Source of the DNA: Plantago elongata
Lineage: Eukaryota; Streptophyta; Magnoliopsida; Lamiales; Plantaginaceae
DNA length: 22,450 bases
Reading direction: 5' to 3'
Assembly (NCBI GenBank): GCA_036897095.1
Contig: JAYMSP010002800.1
Location: 1-22,450 of the forward strand
Shown here piece after piece: positions 9,635 through 20,376 of the stretch (its first letter is position 1; each line of letters starts with the position of its first letter). The notes under the pieces are model-generated. The model searched no databases and was not told the DNA's origin. It saw nothing but the letters and a program-made list of their open reading frames with translations. The position numbers were made by a program, and so were the translations under genes.

Positions 9635-12600
9635 ATGGACGGTGACATGGACCTAGACGACGATTTCATGGCTGGTCCTGCACAGGCACCTACCCGACGC
9701 TTCGTGCCCAAGGGCGCCAAAACCAAACCTAAGCCCAAAATTGAAAAATTACCCCCAAAAAAAGAGGAGATTGCTCCAACTACACTCGATCAGGATCATC
9801 ATCCTTTTGATGTCAAGGATGAGGTGAAGAAAGAGGAGATAGACGATGTCATGGAAACCGAAGACGAACGGGTGGTGCCTGTAGAAGAAGATGTTGTTGT
9901 AAGGGAAATTGATGTGTACCTGAATCAGTCTGTTGAACAGGATACTCTGGTAAATGCATTTGTTGTCCTTTTATTTTGATTGTGTTCTATGGCTGGTGAA
10001 TTGTGAGAGTGATAGTGGAAAATGTTTGGTTATTGGCAGGTATATGTGTTGCATTATCCGCTTCGGCCTGTTTGGAGGCCTTATGAACTAGATGAGAGGT
10101 GCGAAGAGGTAAGGGACTGTTGTTTCATTGGCAGGAAGTTCATTTTGGATATGGTGTGATTGAGACTTGTGGTGTATAAGCATGATCAGAGGGTGTGTTG
10201 TATTTTAGGTGAGGTTGAAGCCGAAAACGAATGAAATGCAAATTGATTTGGCCCTTGACGTTCACTCCAGGAATTATTACCCCCGTGCTGGTAATGGGGA
10301 GCATATGGAGAAGCAGGTAAGTTTTTTTTCTGATTGAATTTCTCGTGTAACTGGCTCATACCGGTAGTGATAAGTCCTTGTTGATGTGATATTGATATTG
10401 AAGGGTCTATAAACAAGCCTCTTATCCATGCTAGTATTCACATTTGTCTGCGTGCAATTTTATTGAAGACATTGGTTGACATTCTATTATGTTTACCAGG
10501 CCCAAATTGAATTCACTTAGGAGCATGTCATTTCGTCGAGACATTTATATTTCTATAACCTCATTGTATTAACTATTTTCAGACTATTGAAACAAGTTGG
10601 GTGCCACCACTTACAAGTGGAAGCACTGTTGCTGTTGGACTTCTCGAAGGAAATCAGGCAAGTCTTCAACCATTTATTTATTTGTTATTTTGTTTTGTGC
10701 TTCAAGGCTCAGTAGTTACTAACCTCTTTTGGGCTACAATTGGATTGTTAGTTTCCTTCTGTGTTTGGATCAGAGTGAATGTGTTCACAATAACCACTCT
10801 GATTGTCATGCAGTTACACTTGAATCCTGTTCATGCAGTGGTGCAACTCCGACCGTCAATGCAGCACCTCGAGTCCAAAGAATCTAGGAGGAAGACCAAT
10901 GCGGCAAAGGATGGTAAGAAGAAGGTGAAGGTAGAAGATCTGCCTGAAGGATCATCTTTAAAGGCATCAAAGAAAGCGGTATGCGGCTGTTCTTAAGCTT
11001 CTTGCCTGGATTGTTCACAAAAAGTAGTAGTAGTTTTCAATCAAATGAAATAACATACTGTCTCTAGCTCAGTTATCAAAGCAGCAATTCCTATCTGTTG
11101 AGCTACTCATAAATATGCAATTTGATGGTGAAGATATACTAATACCATGTGTATTCTTCAAATATCTACAAGTACTAACAAATCTGGCTGATGCATAAAC
11201 TTCAGTAGATGCAATTAGACTCCCAGACACATCGGTTTATTCATATGCTTATTTACAAATAACTCTAGTAGATGGCCGAACACAAAAATATACTCATACA
11301 TACTTGTCATACCATATTATATATGAATGTCTAAGACACGGTTAACCTCTATAAAATTATGCTTGATGAGCTTTGTTTGTACGCTGAGACTTGTTTTTTC
11401 TGGTTTTGCAGAGCACGCCCACAGTTGAGGCCAAAGATAGTGGTGAGGTATGCACTTCCATGTTCCCTATTCTTGTTAAAAAATAGCATCCACTCTTTCA
11501 TGTGTAGCAACCAGAATAGCTAATACTCGATTAGTAGATTTTGTATCCTTGTGAGTGTATTTCTTTCATAGATTGGGCTTCAATATAAATTTGAGATGAC
11601 AAAATCATAAGGGAATTGTAGAGCCTTAGAGCATCCTAATTGACTTGCAGTTGCATAGAGCGGTTAGGATGTAACTGAATTTGTAGTAATAAATTTATGA
11701 TTGGCATGCCTATATATGCATAAATATAGGGGTGTGGTTCTTGTTAAAAAGTATCGTAGATGCGATGTGACAAATTTGCAGTGAATACCTCTCCTGAGGT
11801 GCTTCCTTTAATTATGCAGGAGATAATTACAGAGATAAGTACATATAAGATAGATAGAGAGAATCTACCATAAACTGAACCAAAATTTAACAGAAACATT
11901 ACAGAAATTATCAACAGTTACCCCCAAAAACAATTTGCCAGCTAGGAACTGGTGTCGTTCGGGAGCCATGTATTTTGTATAGATATCAACTTCTTGGTCT
12001 TTAAAAAGGTTGCTTAGTTAAAAAACATTTCTGGATATCAGTAATCTCTGTGCATGAGGATATAAGAATGGTATCCTTTTTTGGTGCTTGCCTTTCATTA
12101 TACAAGAGATAATTACAGACAACAAATGGATAAGAATCCACAACAAACTAAAATATCTGAACTACAGCTCACCAATATTAGCATAAATATAACAGAAATA
12201 TCAGTACATCATTACAATGTACTTGTATGTTACTTATCTCACTACAAACTTATGGTGGTCTTATAGCATATGCTACAGCTCATCTATAGGCTTTGGGCAG
12301 GACCCATGTCCCTTTCGTGTGTTTAAAGGTTAATGCTGATAAAGTACATCGCTAACAAAATCCTTTCTGCCATAAAATTGTGACAACTTGCACACTGCTC
12401 AATATTCCTCATCTATTCTAAATTGATTCCCTACCCCCAATCTGGATGTTCTGTCCCTATTATCAGGACTGGATTCCTCTCAGATACCATGGCGGCAGAA
12501 GTGACAAGGCATCTAGATACCTGCACAATATGGTAGCTGGAGAGCGCCTACCGATTAATTTTCCGATGAGCTCGTACGTACTTGCATGTTGCCATATCTG

Positions 12601-15600
12601 TTTTTCGTTTAACTGGATTATAGTTTCCCAAATAAGCTAGTCTCGAGACACAAACTAACTATAATTTTCTTGTTTTGAAGAAATGAATATCTTGATAATC
12701 TGTGTCCTGGGACTCCAATAGCTGGTTCGCGATCCAGAGATCCTCCAAGAAAGTGAGTGACTCTGCCACCTCTTTGTCTGTTTTGTTTATTAGATGGATT
12801 TTTGAGTGTCTTAACCCAGTAAAGATACTGCTGGTTATAGAATCAGAAGGCTTCAGTAATTATTAGTTCTATCCAACTGGAACACCGGATTCAATTTATA
12901 CGAACCATGTGATGTCTGTCAGCAGCATGTTGCCATTATCCCTTTTCATCTATATGCATGTGTATATCAGTTAAGTGGGGTTGAGGGGATAAATGACAAG
13001 CTAGCTACAATTTATAATAAAGGTTTAACTAACATATTGCATTTTTCAGGACACCTGTAGGGTTTTTGTTCAAATATTATTTGTATCTTTATTTTAATCA
13101 GTGCTGTCACAATCTAAATATTATTGCTAAATCACCTCCAACCCCAACACCTTAGACTTATCTCTGTCACCCTCGACTCTGTTTTAAATTCTTGTGAGTC
13201 CGTCTAAGGCTGATGTTTTGACAATTTAGTAGTCATAAATTGTGTGGGCAGTGAGTTCAGAATAACAAACATGTCTTATTACAGTCCCGAGCCATTTAAG
13301 AGTACTTAAGAGTACTTTGTATTGATGTACTGTAGAAGAACAGTTTAGAAGTAGTCATAAATCGTGAGGGCAGTGATTATATATATATATTTTTTTTTAA
13401 TTTTTAATTTAACGTATCTTAGTTTACATCTAAAGAGTTAGTTTCACTCTTTATCATATTTTCTGCATCTAAAACATAGGTATGGCACCTCCATCTCCAA
13501 GAGCTGTTACCCGGAACGGTTAATGCCTATTAACTAGATAAAGTATTGAAAAACTGATTGTAACTAAACATGTCAGGGACTGTTGAAACTTGAAACAAGA
13601 ATAGTGAGCAGTTAGGCCGGGTAGCCAAGTACTAGTGAAATTGCATTTTGCTAATGCTAATTTATATGAACTTGATTGCATGGCCAATCTTGAATCTGAG
13701 TTCTGCTCCTTATTTACTGCATGGCGCTATTATTGCTTTGAATGAGCCTGGAATTTACATAAATGGTTGACCCACTCACTGTTAACATTAATCAGTGTAT
13801 CAGTGTATCCATCTCGAACTCATTCAATTTTCTATGTTACTTCTTCCTGAACTATCTCAGCTTGGGATACCATATGCTGGTGGTATAGGTTTAGCTTTTG
13901 GTTTGTGTTTCAAGATGAGTTGCTCTTATGTTCATGCTAGTGCTCGATGTTTATGTTACTCTAGTATTGCTGTTGTACTAGATTGGTGTAAAGGTCTTGT
14001 TTGGTTAGTGCTAGCTTCATTGTGTATTTTGCCCTTGAAGGCCTCCTCTTGTATTTGGCAATTCAAGCCTCCGTAAATATTACAGGCATCCCCTCCCTAT
14101 ATGTTAAGTTGTGGATCCAATAGGGACATCATCCATTAGTGTTTAAGGTTCTACCTTAAGCTAATGTGTATTTCCCCCTATTGGATGTAGTTTATCATTA
14201 ACTCTTGGCTGAGCTTGCTCAGACATACTAGTTTGCAACGTAACGTATTCAAGGGCTTGCTCCTTTCTTTTTAAAAAAAAAAAGAAAGAACAATCTCAGC
14301 TGCCATTTCTGTTATCCTGCAGAGACACATCATTCTCTTTTCTTTATATTTCCCATTTCCTTTTTTTCCTTCGTGCCTATGATTATTATAACAGTTATAT
14401 GTACATCGCCTTTTATATTTAGTTTTGATTTTGATCTTTGTTATCTTATAGGTCGTTGCTGATTTTACCATTTGAAGAGCGCCTTAAGACTTGGCTTTGC
14501 AAGGTTGGTGATTGATCTATCTTTATGGAAACTCAACATTTCATCCAAATTTTTGTTTAGATGCTGAGGCTTCTACTTTTCTCAGTGGCATTCCACAAAT
14601 TCAGCTCGGTTAAAAAATTCTTGAAAACCCACCATCTGTCTTATTTGACTTAATTTTCTCTAACTGATTGTCCTGACCTGTATGTAGAAGTTTCTCTTTG
14701 CTAGTAGAGCAATTTGTGTTTTCCTGTCTTCCCCATGGTATCAATAGGACACTATAGTACTGTAGCTGAGAGCTATCAAAACCCTTATTGAAAACTTATA
14801 GTGTAGGGCTCTATGGGGCAGGGCATAGCAGACAATACAGACGGTATAGTGGTCCTATATGAACATTCTCACTTAACCCTGTTTTCAGTTCATAAACATA
14901 TGTCTTATATATTTGTTAACATGAAAAGTCCTTTTTGAACTCAACATGTATTGTAAATATATGTGCATATGAGCAATCCCTTTTGCACCTTAGCAGCCTA
15001 CCCTGTTTGGCTGTTTATATTAATTAACTCTTGTCTGTACTTGCATGTTTTATTTTATTGAACATGCATACAAAATGATAGTAAAGCTTTGATTCCGGTA
15101 TACAATTTGTGGTTCGGACACTCTATTGCACTAAGCGATATTGATCAAGCTAATCTTTACGATACCATAGGGTGAGCTAATACATCAACTTGGTGGTCTT
15201 GCCTGTCTTTACTTTACCATTTCCCATTATCCTCAGCCTCTTACAAGATTCTTATTAATATTTACCTGAAAGTATATGTTAGTGATGCTGAAATTACTAT
15301 TCAGGGCCCTCCGATTCAAAGATTTGATTGCCTGAAATATTTAGCTCCAGAAGAACCTGTCGAAGAAGTCTTAGATGTTTTGGTGAAACATGCTCGATTA
15401 GTTCAAGGACTTTGGGTTCCAAAAACTAGTTTGGTGGTGGATTGTGAAAAAGGAATTGAATCCATGGCTAGAGATAGGGTTCTTCTCTTGTTTAGTAAGG
15501 ATGTGTTCATTAGCCACTCTCAATTGCCTCGAGAGCCTAAACTTGTTAGTGCGATGAGAGTCTTTTTAAATGTATTCGCTGTAGAGAGGCCGGCCTTTAG

Positions 15601-17960
15601 TAATTGGAAGCTCAAGGAGACCCCGGATTTGAAGTTTAACAAGTTATATCCCTCTGTTGTAAGACAACAAGAGGAACAGTGGAGCCACATTGAGAAGAGA
15701 TTGCCAAAGTCTAATACCAGAAGCCATACAGCACAATCAAGAACTTCAAGCCAAGTTGATAAAAGGACTGCAACTGCAGAAGGTTCAAACAGAGCAATGC
15801 CGAAAGAAGCTCGGGAGGCTATATTAAGAGCACTTCCGAAATTTTTTAAAATGGTGAAGGTTTGCAGGTGAGATAATTAAAGGTTTTCAAACTCTTCCCA
15901 ACTTGCTTGTAGTTTTTTGTGAGTTTTATTCTCATCTTTGTTGCCTGTAGAATTAGATGTGGATATGTATGCAAAATTGTAAACATACGTTACCGTACAC
16001 CAAATGTGATTTAATCATCTTTGAAAGGGTCCAGGAATGTCATTTCTTCTGTGAATAAATAAGTCTTCCGATTTATGTGGTATATTTCAAGTTTTAGGGG
16101 TCCTGCTCACTTCAAAATAATAGGATGATTCTGTATAGATACTTTGCGTTCAAGGTTTTCGTTTGGCAGACAAGACAACCCCCAAAGTGATAATTCCTTG
16201 ACCCATATATCATTGGATGGAGCAATTTATTATACAAATTGTGAGAGAATTACATATATCACCCTACAAGGAGGCCTTAATTGCTTTAACCCCTGATTAT
16301 AAGAAATTGGGGTTTGTTATTTGAGAATTTCAACCTTCTTAAGGAATGTATTGCAATTATGTTTGGGGCAGTTTTGATTTGAAAACTATAAGAGGTCGTG
16401 ATGTATTGAAATGAAAAGTTCTAAATTACAGTTTAACTTATTTTGTTTAATTCCGTTGAGGGAATGAGGGGTAACGATGTCCTTGTGCAACTAGTCAATG
16501 AAATTTTGGATGTCGTTATAATGGTTTCATAAATTAGGGATGTATATTTGATTGCACTATTTACAAGGTAGTTTATGAAATTTACCCTGTTAATCTCAGT
16601 GGTGTTTCTCCAAGATATCTCTATCTTCAGTGACACGTAGAAATAAAACAGCACCTTAGGGTTGTAACAAAACTACTGAACTGAATTTGCAGAGAGTTGA
16701 ATTAAATGTGCATTAGGTTGATTTTTTCGTGGAAATAAACTGTGAACTGTTCTATATCCTGCAGCTCTCAACACATGGGACGTCTGTTGAGGGAAGTTGC
16801 CCTTTCTGAGCATCAACGCCCGACAACATTTGCCAAGGAGGCTGAGGCTGCAGCAGACAATATTGATGCTTTTCCAGATGATTTTCAGACTATAATTAGT
16901 CAAGTCGCTGTAAACATCCATGGAGTCTGGGTTCCAAAATCGTCCCCAGATAATCCTAAGTTGGATCCAATAAGGTGATCTATGCCTTGAGCCTTTTCAC
17001 CTTATAATGTGTGTCCCTGACATGTACTCCATCAATTGCACTATTCTTTGTCTACCTTTTCATCTAGGTTATTCTCTTCTCAGGGAAGTTATTCTTGATC
17101 TTTACCGTGCTGAAGGACCAACTGCGAAACTTAAAAGAGCTACTATACTTGAGGCTGCTAAGGTGAAGCTGGGAAATGAAGTACCTTTGGCTGATCTTAA
17201 AAAGGTACTGCTGCCTCTTACCTAAGGAATAGGATGATAAAAACTTTGTCGAATTACGTTTTTCTGGTTAAATATCACACATTCTTGAGGATAACATAGT
17301 ATTCTTTAGCTCCTTCTGATACATAAAATGGAAATTATCTGGACCATGTTTGAAGTTTTTGAAAATTTACCAAATGTACAATGAAACAAGAAAGGCAGAG
17401 AGACATAGCTAATATTGTTTCTACCGAATGTTGGTAATTTGATACTATTGCATCATTTGTTCGATTTTGATACTTGCAAAGTTTATTCCTAAGCTGGCAT
17501 CAAGATTTAGTTTATTTTCCGTTGAGAGAGGTAGAGAACCAGATATCGAAGATTGATCTGTCCTAATATCTTACATCATTCATTATTATTTCAAAAATGT
17601 CTTCTGCAGTTCTCTTCTGTCTTCTATCTTAGCAATTTTCTAGGTGGTGTGTTTGTGATGTTTACATATATTTATGGGTGCGTAGGTGAAGCTCAATGTG
17701 GGCGAAATTTTGTACTTCATGTAACAGTCTGCGGAGAGTTTTTATGTTGCCAATGCCACATGCTAAGAGGAAATTGTACTTGGTGTTTTGGCAAACTAGA
17801 GTTTCATGAAGTATTTGTAAAAATTGGTTGCCCCTAATGGCTGCTGGTTCCTTCTTCAAGCTTGATTTGTTCGCATTTTATGCAGATGTTATCGGAAATA
17901 TGCAAATCTCAAGGTACTGATTGGGTCCTCAAACCTGGCGATGGAAGCCCAAATCATTAA
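9635..17960 (+). CDS. RPC5: DNA-directed RNA polymerase III subunit RPC5 (POLR3E / yeast C37 family), 655 aa
   Basis: In other eukaryotes RPC5 pairs with RPC4 in a TFIIF-like module that acts in Pol III initiation, termination and reinitiation (tRNA and 5S rRNA synthesis, nucleus). Coding exons: 9635-9949, 10040-10108, 10209-10316, 10583-10657, 10814-10978, 11412-11447, 12467-12573, 12681-12752, 14452-14503, 15305-15867, 16765-16974, 17084-17204, 17886-17960. All phases join in frame. The start has a strong context (AGCCATGG). The N-terminus is acidic and Lys/Pro-rich (1-95). The conserved dimerisation region runs from VVREIDVYL (about 90) through VLHYPLRPVWRPYELDERCE (108-127) to LHLNPVHAVVQLRPSM (190-205). 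The long C-terminal part carries family segments such as LVQGLWVPK (about 361-369) and ends in DWVLKPGDGSPNH. The length is close to the Arabidopsis SIN-like/RPC5 protein. Intron 4 is GC-AG. Introns 6 and 8 exceed 1 kb and hold small repeats. Confidence 0.92.
10658..10813 (+). other. GC-AG intron 4 of RPC5, in-frame and stop-free
   Basis: The donor is CAG|GCAAGT, the standard GC-type donor, and the acceptor is CATGCAG. Splicing joins EGNQ to LHLNPVHAV, the conserved junction in the family. The intron is 156 nt (52 codons) and its reading frame has no stop, so a retained transcript would encode an insert with two hydrophobic stretches (near FIYLLFCFVL and LFWATIGLLVSFCVW). Canonical splicing is preferred because the insert would break a conserved block. 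Confidence 0.75.
11797..12215. repeat. Two related direct-repeat copies in RPC5 intron 6
   Basis: Copies at about 11797-11925 and 12082-12215 share GGTGCTT(G)CCTTT, then ATTATRCARGAGATAATTA, a GAATC(T/C)AC segment with AAACT, and TAACAGAAA. They are diverged but clearly related in the same orientation. They could be fragments of one retrotransposon LTR family, since a tract of this kind (ACAAGAGATAATTACAGAC) resembles plant Copia LTR ends, but I cannot confirm that. Confidence 0.45.
13221..13376. repeat. Diverged direct repeats in RPC5 intron 8
   Basis: Segments at 13221-13254 and 13341-13376 share TTTAG(AAG)TAGTCATAAAT, then GTG, then GGGCAGTGA, about 120 bases apart. Between them a perfect 10-base tandem (TAAGAGTACT twice) lies at 13298-13317. 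This suggests an old local duplication in the 1.7-kb intron. Confidence 0.5.
14115..14187 (+). repeat. Imperfect palindrome / foldback in RPC5 intron 8
   Basis: A stretch of about 72 bases folds on itself. The outer arms are TCCAATAGGGACAT (14116-14129) and ATTTCCCCCTATTGGA (14170-14185). The inner arms are CATTAG...TAAGGT (14134-14149) and ACCTTAAGCTAATG (14153-14166), with a 3-base loop. There are one or two bulges and few mismatches. It is in the transcribed strand, so the pre-mRNA would form a long hairpin. It may be the remnant of a small foldback transposon. Confidence 0.6.
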
Positions 17961-17995
17961 GGGCATGCAGACAACTGTCTTTATCAGTTCATGAG

Positions 17996-18197
17996 GTAAT
18001 TGATTTCCGGGATTCAACTTTGATTAAACTGTCAGATCTTGAATGCACAAGTTTAGTATGGACATGGTTTGGTTATGGTGAAAAGTTGTAACTATAGGAC
18101 ATGAATTATAATTTGCATGAACACTGATTGGCACCTTGGGCATTTAAGTTGCTAGCCTGTTTGAATTAACTCCTTGGCTGAATACTTTGTTCCGCAG
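17996..18197 (+). other. Probable 3'-UTR intron of RPC5
   Basis: A donor CATGAG|GTAATTG at 17996 and an acceptor TTGTTCCGCAG ending at 18197 fit the plant consensus, with T-rich sequence between. The junction would lie 35 bases after the stop, inside the roughly 50-base limit, so it should not by itself trigger nonsense-mediated decay. Confidence 0.4.
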
Positions 18198-18550
18198 ATC
18201 CTCCTCCTCCCCATAACAATGACTGTATTCCAAAGTCATTTGCTGCGTCAATGGAACATTTGCTGATTGCATATTACCCGGACATGAAGTTGCCGCTGCA
18301 TGTTGATACCGCTGGAACATATGAACCGACCTTCAAAGAAGGCACTTGATTTTGATGAGCGGCGAAGTATATATATGTTCTTACTAATTATGGCAGCTGT
18401 GATTTGAGTTTTGCCATCTAGGTATAGAGAGATAGTGCATGTAAATTTAGTGAGAAACAGTAGACGCAATAGTTAATTTGATTGGTCTGTTATATGGTGG
18501 AGTAGTGATCATCATGTTTACCTGTATTTTCCATTCCCTCTGTTTTATTT
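18198..18550 (+). other. Probable 3' UTR exon of RPC5, with an open 50-codon frame
   Basis: The sequence after the proposed acceptor stays less AT-rich until about 18360, then becomes typical UTR. One frame is open up to TGA at 18347-18349 and reads PPPPHNND...MEHLLIAYYPDMK...TFKEGT. In the standard transcript it follows the RPC5 stop and would be untranslated. It could become coding through an alternative donor in the last coding exon (see findings). Confidence 0.35.
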
Positions 18551-18803
18551 CTCCCTCCTATTAATAATGGAATAATGAAATAATTTAAGTTTAAACGTTT
18601 ATAAAAAAGAAAATATAATATATAATTAAGAATAAATTTAAAATATTAATTAAGTAGAAAAGTACATATGTGTTTAATAATGTAATAATATATTGTTAAA
18701 AATGATGAATTGTGAAGGTGATTTTTATAATAGTAAAATTATTTTATTTTGATGGAACGTTTAAATTGAAAAAGTATTTTATTATTAATGGGACGAGGGA
18801 GTA
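18551..18803. mobile_element. Stowaway-like MITE (Tc1/mariner type), about 253 bp
   Basis: The left end reads CTCCCTCC...TATTAATAATGG and the right end, reverse-complemented, reads CTCCCTCGTCCCATTAATAAT. The similarity continues inward for about 60 bases on each side, including a shared TTTAAACGTT. The CTCCCTC terminus with an adjoining TA is the Stowaway signature. The TA is present on the right (18802-18803) but appears as TT on the left. The interior is AT-rich and non-coding. It sits at the 3' end of RPC5 and may overlap its polyadenylation region. Confidence 0.7.
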
Positions 18804-19776
18804 TTAACTATGTTATTATCTCCTGGATAACAATTTTTTTTAACATGACATCATCTTCCAATTGTCCTTTCTCTTCTATTTTCCGATTCCATTTTGTACT
18901 ATTTCTTATTTCTTTTCATATATTTTAGAAAAAGGAGGATATTGCCCTGAAGTTTGATTGTTTGTGTTATTTGTTCCATAATTTTCTCTTTTTTAGGTTA
19001 CGAATAAACTTTCTAACACTAAAAATAATTTTTTTTATCTCACTAATGAATTCTTTATTATTTTTATTTTTTATCTTATTATTAGTTTAATCAATCTCTC
19101 TTTTAATTTCATCAATATAATATATTTTATAAATTATTTATTTATTCTAAATTTCATAATTAAAGAGAAAGTGAAAGCTTAAAAAGTTCTTAAAAGATCG
19201 AAGTTTCAAAGTATTTATAAGTGTGAATATGTTAAACACATCTGAAATCAATTATAAGTGGTATATAGTAACATATTTTAAAGTTAGAAGCTGTGCATAT
19301 GCAATCTACCGAAGATCATGGGCAAAAAAAGTTCTTTTTGTCGTATTTTTAATATTTACAAATTATATTGAAACACCAATTGTGAAATTAAAATATTCGT
19401 ATACATTACAATGTCAAAAGATGTTTACGGATATTGGGACTCGCAACTCTCTCGCTACTCCTCTGCCGTTCCTTTTTCCCTCAGATAATCACCTTTTTTT
19501 TAGTGAATTATTTATCTTTTAGAAGACTTTGTTATAATTAATATAGACGGATGTTAATTCGTATGTAAGTGTAATTGGACCTTAAAATTATCCAACAATA
19601 CATTCATAATGCCTAATACTTTTTTTAGGAAATTCATAATTCCTATTGTTGTTTGCGATGAAATGTTTACTAGAAATCTGGAAATGCATTGTATTTCACC
19701 AGTGATTTACTGGCAATACCAATAATTAAATCTTGACGATTTAACATAACCTCATTGGTTTAAATAAGTTTTGTAA
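18804..19776. other. AT-rich intergenic spacer, no gene seen
   Basis: T- and A-rich sequence with many stops. A 99-codon ORF at 19223-19522 is present, but its translation is dominated by AT-rich codons and matches nothing I know. No RNA gene or complete element is visible. Confidence 0.45.
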
Positions 19777-20035
19777 ATGAATATGGGTCGGTTCCTCTAC
19801 TTCCTCCTGTCCTCTGAATAACTTTTTCCTTTAACCTTTCACATTTATAATTTTTAAATTTTAATTACAAATTAATTTTAAAATGTTAATGTAGAATGTT
19901 TAATTAAATTATATAATAAAAATTAAATTATATAATGAAAAATGTATGAATTAAATTATATAATAAATTCGTATCCGACTGCGACTACGGCCTTCCTATA
20001 TCGTGAAGGAAAGGAATGAATACGGGTCGGTTCCC
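19777..20035. repeat. 20-base direct repeats flanking an AT-rich segment with internal tandem units
   Basis: ATGAATATGGGTCGGTTCCT at 19777-19796 recurs as ATGAATACGGGTCGGTTCCC at 20016-20035 (two differences). Between them lie three copies of TTAAATTATATAATRAA, at about 19904, 19923 and 19950. The layout may be an insertion bounded by a duplicated site, or a local unequal-exchange product. Confidence 0.55.
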
Positions 20036-20376
20036 TTTAAGGCGTATGTTATGTAGGAATCGAAATCGGAAGAGGCCGGATTTGGGTAAATCTTAATTAG
20101 CTTGTTTTGTTGAAGATTTGATTAATTAATTACTTCCAGCAAGATAAATATTCCAGTCGTACTAGGAGTCTTTGTTGATAACTTGTTCTGTTCTGTTGTT
20201 AATTCCACTTTCCTAGTGAAGGATATATACACTGAAGTAGTATTATGTATATACAATATACACTCGACTAGATATCACTCACTCTTCTATCATCTATTCA
20301 TCTGAATTTCATAATCTCTCCTCTTTAATTTGTCACCCATCGATCATCATCAACAAACACAACACAAGACAGAACC
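20036..20376 (+). promoter_or_regulatory. Promoter and 5' UTR region of the zinc-finger gene
   Basis: A TATA-like TATATAC at 20224-20230 lies about 150 bases before the ATG. It is followed by a C/T- and A-rich leader (CACTCACTCTTC..., then CATCATCAACAAACACAACACAAG) typical of plant 5' UTRs. No ATG precedes the main start within the last 100 bases. The binding sites that control it cannot be named with confidence. Confidence 0.45.

Noticed and set aside
13795..14076. 93-codon ORF inside RPC5 intron 8
   Set aside because: It lies between exons in the same strand, has hydrophobic low-information content and has no known motif. It is likely chance.
17068..17083. Alternative acceptor TCTAG 16 bases before RPC5 exon 12
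   Set aside because: Using it shifts the frame into an early stop. The downstream CAG keeps the conserved reading frame.
19223..19522. 99-codon ORF in the spacer
   Set aside because: AT-driven residue composition, no promoter, no family resemblance.
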